From assembly GCA_032718475.1 (NCBI GenBank), contig JAUCBJ010002173.1, forward strand, positions 1-27,109: 27,109 nt of DNA, in the 5' to 3' direction. Of the stretch, positions 10,477 through 19,039 are shown in pieces. The notes under the pieces are model-generated. The model was not told the DNA's origin. It saw nothing but the letters and a program-made list of their open reading frames with translations, and did not search any database. Position numbers and translations under genes: made by a program. Within the stretch, counting starts at the first letter, position 1. Each line of letters starts with the position of its first letter. The stretch comes from Nemertoderma westbladi. Lineage: Eukaryota; Xenacoelomorpha; Nemertodermatida; Nemertodermatidae.

Positions 10477-12433
10477 CTCAACAGAGACGGTCCGCTAACC
10501 CCAATCGTAACCACCACTCAACAGAGACAGTCCGCTAACCCCAATCGTAACCACCACACAACATAGACGGTCCGCTAACCCTGCCGTAACCACCACTCAA
10601 CAGAGACGGTCCGCTAACCCTGTCGTAACCACCACACAACATAGACGGTCCGCTAACCCTGCCGTAACCACCACACAACATAGACGGTCCGCTAACCCCA
10701 ATCGTAACCACCACTCAACAGAGACGGTCCGCTAACCCCAATCGTAACCACCACTCAACAGAGACGGTCCGCTAACCCCAATCGTAACCACCACTCAACA
10801 GAGACGGTCCGCTAACCTCAATCGTAACCACCACACAACAGAGACGGTCCGCTAACCCCAATCGTAACCACCACTCAACAGAGACGGTCCGCTAACCCCA
10901 ATCGTAACCACCACTCAACAGAGACGGTCCGCTAACCCCAATCGTAACCACCACTCAACAGAGACGGTCCGCTAACCCCAATCGTAACCACCACTCAACA
11001 GAGACGGTCCGCTAACCCCAATCGTAACCACCACACAACATAGACGGTCCGCTAACCCTGCCGTAACCACCACTCAACAGAGACGGTCCGCTAACCCTGT
11101 CGTAACTACCACACAACATAGACGGTCCGCTAACCCTGCCGTAACCACCACACAACATAGACGGTCCGCAGGCCCTGCCGTGACCACCACACAACATAGA
11201 CGGTCCGCTAACCCTGTCGTAACCACCACACAACATAGACGGTCCGCAGGCCCTGCCGTAACCACCACACAACATAGACGGTCCGCAGGCCCTGTTGTAA
11301 CCACCGTAAAACATAGACGGTCCACTAACCCTGCCGTAACCACCACACAACATAGACGGTCCGCAGGCCCTGTTGTAACCACCGTAAAACATAGACGGTC
11401 CGCTAACCCTGCCGTAACCACCACACAACATAGACGGTTCGCAGGCCCTGCCGTAACCACCACACAACATAGACGGTCCGCTAACCCTGCCGTAACCACC
11501 ACACAACATAGACGGTCCGCTAACCCTGTCGTAACCACCACACAACATAGACGGTCCGCTAACCCTGTCGTAACCACCACACAACAGAGACGGTCCGCTA
11601 ACCCTGTCGTAACCACCACACAACATAGACGGTCCGCAGGCCCTGCTGTAACCACCACACAACATAGACGGTCCGCAGGCCCTGTTGTAACCACCGTAAA
11701 ACATAGACGGTCCACTAACCCTGCCGTAACCACCACACAACATAGACGGTCCGCAGGCCCTGCCGTAACCACCACACAACATAGACGGTCCGCAGGCCCT
11801 GCCGTGACCACCACACAACATAGACGGTCCGCTAACCCTGTCGTAACCACCACACAACATAGACGGTCCGCAGGCCCTGCCGTAACCACCACACAACATA
11901 GACGGTCCGCAGGCCCTGTTGTAACCACCGTAAAACATAGACGGTCCACTAACCCTGCCGTAACCACCACACAACATAGACGGTCCGCTAACCCTGCCGT
12001 AACCACCACACAACATAGACGGTCCGCAGGCCCTGCCGTAACCACCACACAACATAGACGGTCCGCAGGCCCTGTCGTAACCACCACACAACATAGACGG
12101 TCCGCTAACCCTGCCGTAACCACCACACAACATAGACGGTCCGCAGGCCCTGTTGTAACCACCATAAAACATAGACGGTCCGCAGGCCCTGCCGTAACCA
12201 CCACACAACATAGACGGTTCGCTAACCCTGTCGTAACCACCACACAACATAGACGGTCCGCAGGCCCTGCCGTAACCACCACACAACATAGACGGTCCGC
12301 TAGCCCTGCCGTAACCACCACTCAACATAGACGGTCCGCAGGCCCTGCCGTAAACACCACACAACTTAGACGGTCCGCAGGCCCTGTTGTAACCACCGTA
12401 AAACATAGACGGTCCGCTAACCCTGCCGTAACC

Positions 12434-12443
12434 ACCACACAAC
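12434..12443. repeat. Target-site duplication, left copy
   Basis: ACCACACAAC lies directly next to the 3' end of the retrotransposon and is repeated at 13425-13434. Removing the element and one copy restores an in-phase array unit, which supports a true target-site duplication. Confidence 0.75.
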
Positions 12444-13424
12444 TACTACTACTAGGATCGGCATGCTGCATTGCAGCTGCATTTTTAAGAATGCTGTGCC
12501 GGCTTGTCAACAAAATTGCACCACCACAACTCCCTATCACCCATGACATTTGCTAGATCATCCGCATCTTTAAGGCCAGTGTCCTTTAAGATGCGTCTCA
12601 AGAAAGTCATGGGCTGTCCACCATGCTTATTCACTCCATGAGGCTGCCAAAGTACAAGATTATGCACTGGCTGGTCCTCACGGTGAAAGCAATGTCCTGC
12701 AAAGCGGAGGCGATTTTGTTCTAGTGTCAAGCTTGGGGGAACCAATGAGACACCTCCAATGTTATATAGTGTCTGGTTGGAGATGTGTGCATTGTACTTG
12801 ACACAATGTACCCGGCGTAGCATTCTTGTGAATGTGCCATCCAGAGATTTGGTGTCCTCAGCAGTTAGAGCCCAGCATGGACTCCCGTAGAGGAGTACTG
12901 GAACTACTGCTGCTCTAAATAATCGGACCTTAAGTTTCCGATTAATTCTAGGTGACTTCCAAATCCTGGAAAGCCTATTCAAGGCTGCCCATGCCTTTCC
13001 CTTACGTATTCGAAGGTCCTCACCTGACTTCCGGATCCATGATCCCAGGTAACAGAAGTCGTCCACATGCTCAAGCATACCATCCTTTGAGCTTATGCTC
13101 ATCCGATCAGAGACTTGCTGAGGACTTTCAAAGTTAACTGTCAGAATTTTGGTCTTTCTGGAGTTAATAAAAAGACCAACACTAGAAGCAGCATGTTCTT
13201 ATGAGCTGAGGAGCCGCTGGGCTCCCTCTAATGATTCTGAGAGTACTCCTAAGTCATCAGCAAAGTCTAGATCAGTTAGGTACTTGGCAGGATTTCCTCG
13301 ACTTCTGGAGCCAGTAGGTGGAGTTATCATCACCCCATCATCATTATGATGATCTAAGGACATGCGTAGAACATAGTCAACCACAATAATGAACAAGAAT
13401 GGTGCAAGTGTGTCTCTTTGGAGG
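12444..13424 (-). mobile_element. 5'-truncated non-LTR retrotransposon inserted in the array
   Basis: This 981-bp minus-strand fragment carries the C-terminal half of a reverse transcriptase ORF, a short 3' UTR of about 41 bp and a 3' tail of about four and a half TAG triplets (plus strand TACTACTACTACTAG). It is bounded by the 10-bp duplication ACCACACAAC. Truncation at the 5' end, a simple-sequence 3' tail and a short target-site duplication are together the hallmarks of target-primed reverse transcription. The family is not resolved; the protein resembles RTE- or L2-like elements common in aquatic invertebrates, which is recognition from memory. Confidence 0.88.
12485..13424 (-). pseudogene. 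Reverse transcriptase C-terminal half, broken by one stop codon
   Basis: Reading from 13424 leftward, the fragment begins at the RT motif normally written LQGDxLSPxLF, here LQRDTLAPFLF with Gly replaced by Arg. It continues to the catalytic motif DLDFADDLGVLS (FADD at 13264-13253), then meets an in-frame TAA at 13201-13199. The same frame stays open beyond that stop to 12485: a VDDFCYLGSWI thumb-region motif, LYGSPCWALT, the RMLRR and ISNQTLY region, and RLRFAGHC before the natural TAA. The upstream palm motifs and any endonuclease domain are missing. A single stop and no frameshift in 940 bp suggest a fairly young insertion. It cannot make an active enzyme. The short antisense ORFs on the plus strand here are shadows. 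Confidence 0.9.
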
Positions 13425-13434
13425 ACCACACAAC
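13425..13434. repeat. Target-site duplication, right copy
   Basis: ACCACACAAC follows the truncated 5' end of the retrotransposon and continues in phase into CATAGACGGTCCGC of the array. The next base outward on the element side is G, where an array unit would have C, so the duplication is 10 bp and not longer. Confidence 0.75.
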
Positions 13435-15698
13435 ATAGACGGTCCGCTAACCCTGTCGTAACCACCACACAACATAGACAGTCCGCAGGCCCTGCCGTAA
13501 CCACCACACAACATAGACGGTCCGCAGGCCCTGCCGTAACCACCACACAACATAGACAGTCCGCAGGCCCTGCCGTAACCACCACACAACATAGACGGTC
13601 CGCAGGCCCTGTTGTAACCACCATAAAACATAGACGGTCCGCAGGCCCTGCCGTAACCACCACACAACATAGACGGTCCGCAGACCCTGCCGTAACCACC
13701 ACACAACATAGACGGTCCGCAGGCCCTGCCGTAACCACCACACAACATAGACGGTCCGCTAGCCCTGCCGTAACCACCACACAACATAGACGGTCCGCAG
13801 ACCCTGCCGTAACCACCACACAACATAGACGGTCCGCAGGCCCTGCCGTAACCACCACACAACATAGACGGTCCGCAGGCCCTGCCGTAACCACCACACA
13901 ACATAGACGGTCCGCTAACCCTGCCGTAACCACCACACAACATAGACGGTCCGCTAACCCTGCCGTAACCACCACACAACATAGACGGTCCGCAGGCCCT
14001 GCCGTAACCACCACACAACATAGACGGTCCGCTAACCCTGCCGTAACCACCACACAACATAGACGGTCCGCAGGCCCTGCCGTAACCACCACACAACATA
14101 GACAGTCCGCAGGCCCTGTCGTAACCACCACACAACATAGACGGTCCGCTAACCCTGCCGTAACCACCACACAACATAGACAGTCCGCAGGCCCTGCCGT
14201 AACCACCACACAACATAGACGGTCCGCAGACCCTGCCGTAACCATCACACTACATAGACGGTCCGCAGGCCCTGCCGTAACCACCACACAACATAGACAG
14301 TCCGCAGGCCCTGTCGTAACCACCACACAACATAGACGGTCCGCTAACCCTGCCGTAACCACCACACAACATAGACAGTCCGCAGGCCCTGCCGTAACCA
14401 CCACACAACATAGACGGTCCGCAGGCCCTGCCGTAACCACCACACAACATAGACGGTCCGCTAACCCTGCCGTAACCACCACACAACATAGACAGTCCGC
14501 AGGCCCTGCCGTAACCACCACACAACATAGACGGTCCGCAGACCCTGCCGTAACCATCACACTACATAGACGGTCCGCAGACCCTGCCGTAACCATCACA
14601 CTACATAGACGGTCCGCTAACCCTGTCGTAACCACCACACAACATAGACGGTCCGCTAACCCTGCCGTAACCACCACACAACATAGACGGTCCGCAGGCC
14701 CTGCCGTAACCACCACACAACATAGACAGTCCGCAGGCCCTGTCGTAACCACCACACAACATAGACGGTCCGCTAACCCTGCCGTAACCACCACACAACA
14801 TAGACAGTCCGCAGGCCCTGTCGTAACCACCACACAACATAGACGGTCCGCTAACCCTGCCGTAACCACCACACAACATAGACGGTCCGCTAACCCTGCC
14901 GTAACCACCACACAACATAGACGGTCCGCAGGCCCTGCCGTAACCACCACACAACATAGACGGTCCGCCGGCCCTGCCGTAACCACCACACAACATAGAC
15001 GGTCCGCTAACCCTGTCGTAACCACCACACAACATAGACGGTCCGCTAACCCTGTCGTAACCACCACACAACATAGACGGTCCGCTAACCCTGCCGTAAC
15101 CACCACACAACATAGACGGTCCGCTAACCCTGTTGTAACCACCACACAACATAGACGGTCCGCAGGCCCTGCCGTAACCACCACACAACATAGACGGTCC
15201 GCTAACCCTGCCGTAACCCCCACACAACATAGACGGTCCGCAGGCCCTGCCGTAACCACCACACAACATAGACGGTCCGCAGACCCTGCCGTAACCACCA
15301 CACAACATAGACGGTCCGCAGGCCCTGTCGTAACCACCACACAACATAGACGGTCCGCTAACCCTGTCGTAACCACCACACAACATAGACGGTCCGCTAA
15401 CCCTGCCGTAACCACCACACAACATAGACGGTCCGCTAACCCTGCCGTAACCACCACACAACATAGACGGTCCGCAGGCCCTGCTGTAACCACCACACAA
15501 CATAGACGGTCCGCTAACCCTGTCGTAACCACCACACAACATAGACGGTCCGCTAACCCTGCCGTAACCACCACACAACATAGACGGTCCGCAGGCCCTG
15601 CCGTAACCACCACACAACATAGACGGTCCGCAGGCCCTGCCGTAACCACCACACAACATAGACGGTCCGCTAGCCCTGCCGTAACCACCACACAACAT
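13435..15698. repeat. Minisatellite array, 39-bp unit, right part, about 58 copies
   Basis: The same 39-bp unit as at 3084-12443, resuming in phase after the retrotransposon. The ACAGTCCGCAGG variant, frequent at the far left (3163-4188), is again common here at about 13480-14820 but absent from most of the middle. A CACACTACATAG variant marks a 312-bp (eight-unit) block repeat (14241 and 14553). The 40-bp CCAATCG units are absent. The array ends abruptly at ACAACAT before GGAACTTAATTTTG. Confidence 0.96.
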
Positions 15699-16487
15699 GG
15701 AACTTAATTTTGATGATGAATATGATTTGCTCCAATTATAAACTGATATTAAACATAAACTCATAAGTTATCAACATAAAGTTATCAACACTTCAGGCGA
15801 AAATTGACCCGTTTGCGAAACGTCCTGTTTCCTGTGTCCTGTAATTCCTACTTTTGGTAATTGTAATTCATGGCAAGCGGCGTCGTGGTGTGTAAAAGTA
15901 ATCTTCTAGTCATAATGGCGATGGGGGAATAATATTTAATTAAAACGTGAAATAAAAAAGCATTCGTCAAAAACTGGTGCAAACTTGTGAAAATATATTT
16001 AAATTTAAATAATAATAAATATACCGATGGCAATAAACATTTTAATTAACTACACTGTTGTAAATTAACGTTATAGTTTGATAGTCAGTAAGTTAGTGTA
16101 TAAATGTGCATCTGCCAACGATCGATAATTAACAAGGATGGCAGTGATGATATAGTGAGTACCTCAGCCCCACTCAGATAACGCCAACCAAGGCGACCTT
16201 TAAAGAGGTCGCCTTGACACCAACCAATCACAAGTAAGCCAACACGACGAACCTTATATTTGTTGTATATTAAGTTAATCTATTATTATCCATGGAATGA
16301 AATCGATTGCAGAATAGGATATTAAAGTTAATGTAGATTATTTATAAAAAGAATATTCCCGGATTTTTATCACAAATGGATTTTTGTGCTGTTTACAAAA
16401 CCAGTTAAAATATGAAAATAATTTTACCGAATATGAGTTATCAAATATTTCAATGTAGCAATAAAACGGCCTAGTACCGCGCTAACA
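15699..16487. other. Spacer between arrays, possible promoter-like patch
   Basis: No convincing ORF. On the plus strand a TATA-like word (TGTATAAATG near 16097) is followed about 35 bases later by AAGGATGGCAGTGATGATATA and then GTGAGTACC, which matches a splice-donor consensus. This could be a tiny first exon, but there is no further exon within reach, only the next repeat array. A perfect hairpin lies at 16189-16216. The call is speculative. Confidence 0.3.
16189..16216. repeat. Perfect 11-bp stem hairpin
   Basis: CAAGGCGACCT (16189-16199) and AGGTCGCCTTG (16206-16216) are exact reverse complements around the 6-base loop TTAAAG. It sits in GC-richer DNA beside a CCAATCACAAGTA word; a similar word, CAATCACAAGTA, occurs near 22068. 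It may be the remains of a small inverted-repeat element. No T-run follows and no regulatory role can be shown. Confidence 0.7.
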
Positions 16488-16518
16488 CTAGTTCGGTACT
16501 ACGTGTTCTCAGTTTTAT
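16461..16518. repeat. Foldback at left edge of the 35-bp array
   Basis: ATAAAAC (16461-16467) and TAGTACCG (16472-16479) are the reverse complements of GTTTTAT (16512-16518) and CGGTACTA (16494-16501) in the first array unit, in nested order. The inverted side lacks about six bases that the array unit has between the two words (GGCC against CGTGTTCTCA). So the array begins with a shortened, inverted copy of its own unit and can fold into a two-part stem with a 14-base loop. Confidence 0.75.
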
Positions 16519-17651
16519 CGAACTTCGAACCAGCTCGGTACTACGTGTTCTCAGTTTTATCGAACTAGCTCGGTACTACGTGTTCTCAGTTTTATCGAAC
16601 TAGCTCGGTACTACGTGTTCTCAGTTTTATCGAACTAGCTCGGTACTACGTGTTCTCAGTTTTATTGAACTAGCTCGGCAGCTCGGTACTACGTGTTCTC
16701 AGTTTTATCGAACTAGCTCGGTACTACGTGTTCTCAGTTTTATCGAACTAGCTCGGTACTACGTGTTCTCAGTTTTATCGAACTATTTCGGTACTACGTG
16801 TTCTCAGTTTTATCGAACTAGCTCGGTACTACGTGTTCTCAGTTTTATCGAACTAGCTCGGTACTACGTGTTCTCAGTTTTATCGAACTAGCTCGGTACT
16901 ACGTGTTCTCAGTTTTATCGAACTAGCTCGGTACTACGTGTTCTCAGTTTTATCGAACTAGTTCGGTACTACGTGTTCTCAGTTTTATCGAACTAGCTCG
17001 GTACTACGTGTTCTCAGTTTTATCGAACTAGCTCGGTACTACGTGTTCTCAGTTTTATCGAACTAGCTCGGTACTACGTGTTCTCAGTTTTATCGAACTA
17101 GCTCGGCAGCTCGGCACTACGTGTTCTCAGTTTTATCGAACTAGCTCGGTACTACGTGTTCTCAGTTTTATCGAACTAGCTCGGTACTACGTGTTCTCAG
17201 TTTTATCGAACTAGCTCGGTACTACGTGTTCTCAGTTTTATCGAACTAGCTCGGCAGCTCGGCACTACGTGTTCTCAGTTTTATCGAACTAGCTCGGCAG
17301 CTCGGTACTACGTGTTCTCAGTTTTATCGAACTAGCTCCGGTACTACGTGTTCTCAGTTTTATCGAACTAGCTCGGTACTACGTGTTCTCAGTTTTATCG
17401 AACTAGCTCGGTACTACGTGTTCTCAGTTTTATTGAACTAGCTCGGCAGCTCGGTACTACGTGTTCTCAGTTTTATCGTACTAGCTCGGTACTACGTGTT
17501 CTCAGTTTTATCGAACTAGCTCGGTACTACGTGTTCTCAGTTTTAACGAACTAGTTCGGTACTACGTGTTCTCAGTTTTATCGAACTAGTTCGGTACTAC
17601 GTGTTTTCAGTTTTATTGAACTAGCTCGGTACTACGTGTTCTCAGTTTTAT
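16488..17651. repeat. Minisatellite array, 35/43-bp unit, about 32 copies
   Basis: The unit reads CAGTTTTATCGAACTAGCTC followed by GGTACTACGTGTTCT (35 bp). Variants include AGTTCGG, ATTTCGG and TATTGAAC. Five units carry an extra CAGCTCGG, giving 43 bp, near 16679, 17107, 17253, 17298 and 17446. The first unit has a further short insertion (CTTCGAACCAG). The right edge is abrupt (TTTTATCACCGGACTAGG). The unit shares no sequence with the other arrays. Confidence 0.95.
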
Positions 17652-17764
17652 CACCGGACTAGGAAAAACCCGTATTCATGAAGCAATCGATAAGATACAG
17701 TAATACAGGTTTCGGTATCACAGGTGAAATGCCTGTTATTTTCGCTTCATACTTTAGCTACAAT

Positions 17765-18013
17765 CTTTTGAAAAAGGTATCTCTGACGATATTGCACCAG
17801 TTGCACCGCTGTTATTCTTCAACCTTAGGGGGATTTGTTGGTAATGATAGAAAGCTGGCGCTGCAAGGATTCCAAATATGTAACACAATCTGAATTTCGT
17901 AATCTGAATTTTCGAAATAGCTGAGATATGAGCGTTCAAAAGTTTCATGGTTTTGCACTGCGAAGCAATATTCTATTCTATTTATTAATACACCATATTA
18001 TTCTGGAACATTT
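17765..18013 (+). repeat. Dispersed repeat, copy 2
   Basis: Homologous to 2710-2905 in the same orientation. It keeps GAAAGCTGGC, TGCAAGGATTCCAAATATG, AAATAGCTGAGA, GAGCGTTC, an ACACCATATTATTCTGGAAC end, and the order of these blocks. It differs by a local duplication of TAATCTGAATTTTCG-like sequence and by about 40 extra bases before the last block. Just upstream, ATGAAGC (17678) and GCTTCAT (17744) form a loose inverted pair. It begins about 110 bp right of the 35-bp array. Confidence 0.75.
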
Positions 18014-18655
18014 GGTTTATCCCATACGTAGGTGGGCAACAATGCAATTCCGTTTAAAGCATATTATTAGTAGCTATTTATTTATTTATAATCTCGGACA
18101 CAAACGATCCATTGTACATACAAGACTGAACTAAACTAAACTAAATTAGAGAAATACAGCACATTAAAGTAGAATTACACAAAATAAGAAATAAAGGAAA
18201 TTCAACAATGTAAGTCGAATACAATAATTACGTTTAACTTGGATCAAGCACCTTGTGCCACCGATCAATAAGAACAGAGTTCACTGAAAAATTTGTTATA
18301 ACAGCACCAATTAGCGTATTACCTGAATTATTTACTCTGTTTAAGAAGGAAAATACAACGTTGCGCATCAAGGCCTTAAAGTTATTACTCTATTATTAAC
18401 AAAAATTGTGTCTGCATCGTCACTCTGGGAGTATTTAAACAACAGACGAAAACACATGTTATAGGCTACTTTCACTTGTCGCAAAGTTTGTACACGGAAA
18501 ATAGACCACATGAGCAGGAATATAAACTGTAGCAATATGTTTTGAACAAACATAATTTAACACCAAGAGAACACTGAGAGAAATTTCTAACTAACAAATT
18601 ACCTCGACAAAATAAAGAAGATTTAATTTTATTCATGTATATTCATACATTAACA
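18014..18655. other. AT-rich spacer, no gene recognised
   Basis: Nothing codes convincingly. A short AACTAAACT simple repeat lies near 18127-18145. A 61-codon minus-strand ORF at 18368-18553 is hydrophobic but shows no recognisable domain, as is common by chance in AT-rich DNA. Confidence 0.5.
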
Positions 18656-18757
18656 AAATGTTCCAGAATATTGTATATGTGATGTCCAGGTGGGATCGAA
18701 CTGGTGGCCTCCGGCTTGGAAGTCTGACGCACTAACCATTCAGCTAGCGGCTCAGGA
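18656..18757 (-). mobile_element. tRNA-derived SINE head
   Basis: On the minus strand the sequence from about 18753 to 18682 has the layout of a tRNA. It has an A-box-like TAGCTGAATGG (18746-18736), an anticodon-loop-like CTTCCAA, and a B-box-like AGTTCGATCCC (18702-18692) at normal tRNA spacing. The anticodon, T and acceptor stems no longer pair properly, so it is a decayed relic and not a working tRNA gene. The loop resembles tRNA-Gly(UCC), but that is weak. The sequence leads on to ATATTCTGGAACATTTTG, a word also found at the end of both dispersed-repeat copies. Reading frames through such heads give a spurious AEWLVR peptide, seen here too. Confidence 0.65.
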
Positions 18758-19039
18758 AAATGTAGTTGTGTAAATACTACCTGATACCTTGTATGTCCGC
18801 AATTTACCTCATCAATATATTTTAAAAGGCAAACAAAATGTCTCTCGGATTTCAAATTGCAAGAAAGACAGACAACTGACAGAAAGACTCGATTCCACCA
18901 AACAATAAAACCGACATCGAAAATTAAATAAGCGACGCCAAAACGCACGTAATGAAAATGGAAATTCAACGCAAATAACATATGATTAATCCCAAAAGTA
19001 AAACTGTAACCTGTTCTCTTGAATTTCGTTTATTGTTTT

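Larger units (their letters stand above)
3084..12443. repeat. Minisatellite array, 39/40-bp unit, left part, about 240 copies
   Basis: The unit reads ACGGTCCGCTAACCCTGCCG followed by TAACCACCACACAACATAG (39 bp). Common variants are CCGCAGGCCC, CCGCAGACCC, CCGCTAGCCC, CTGTCGTAAC and ACAGTCCGC, and a rarer TTGTAACCACC(A/G)TAAAAC type. Much of 7960-11040 uses a 40-bp form with CCCCAATCG and ACTCAACAGAG. The plus strand is A+C-rich (28 of 39 bases in the consensus) and each unit carries three CpGs. Variant order repeats in blocks, for example 351 bp (nine units) near 3514-3865 and about 674 bp near 9358-10476. The same unit type resumes after the retrotransposon insertion. Confidence 0.97.

Noticed and set aside
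11012-12556. ORFs of 415 to 476 codons in the right-hand end of the left array
   Set aside because: Array artefacts; the plus-strand one simply runs on into the antisense of the LINE 3' end.
12952-13349. Two plus-strand ORFs of 61 and 66 codons
   Set aside because: They are antisense shadows of the reverse-transcriptase pseudogene.
3084-15698. CRISPR array
   Set aside because: The units are contiguous with no unique spacers, and the setting is eukaryotic.
3084-15698. Telomeric repeat derivative, because the unit contains CTAACCCTG
   Set aside because: Only about one and a half TAACCC-like motifs occur per 39-bp unit and they are often replaced by CAGGCCC; no true telomere tract is present.
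15690-15720. Third copy of the dispersed-repeat end at the right edge of the 39-bp array (GGAACTTAATTTTGATGA against GGAACATTATATTTTGAATA)
   Set aside because: The likeness is short and gapped, and nothing further out aligns, so it is not distinguishable from chance.
13199-15764. ORFs of 387 to 830 codons in the right part of the array
   Set aside because: Array artefacts. The 830-codon one joins array translation to the reverse-transcriptase fragment by chance of frame at the insertion point; only its last part, from 13424 leftward, is real RT sequence.
15848-16033. 61-codon minus-strand ORF
   Set aside because: AT-rich, with no domain or conserved motif and no context.
18368-18553. 61-codon minus-strand hydrophobic ORF
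   Set aside because: No recognisable family; hydrophobic chance ORFs are common in AT-rich DNA.
18682-18753. Functional tRNA gene
   Set aside because: The A and B boxes are present, but the T, anticodon and acceptor stems do not pair, so it is better read as a SINE head.
18643-18981. 112-codon minus-strand ORF containing PLAEWLVRQTSKPEATSS
   Set aside because: The peptide is the well-known spurious translation of a tRNA-derived SINE head; the rest shows no domain.
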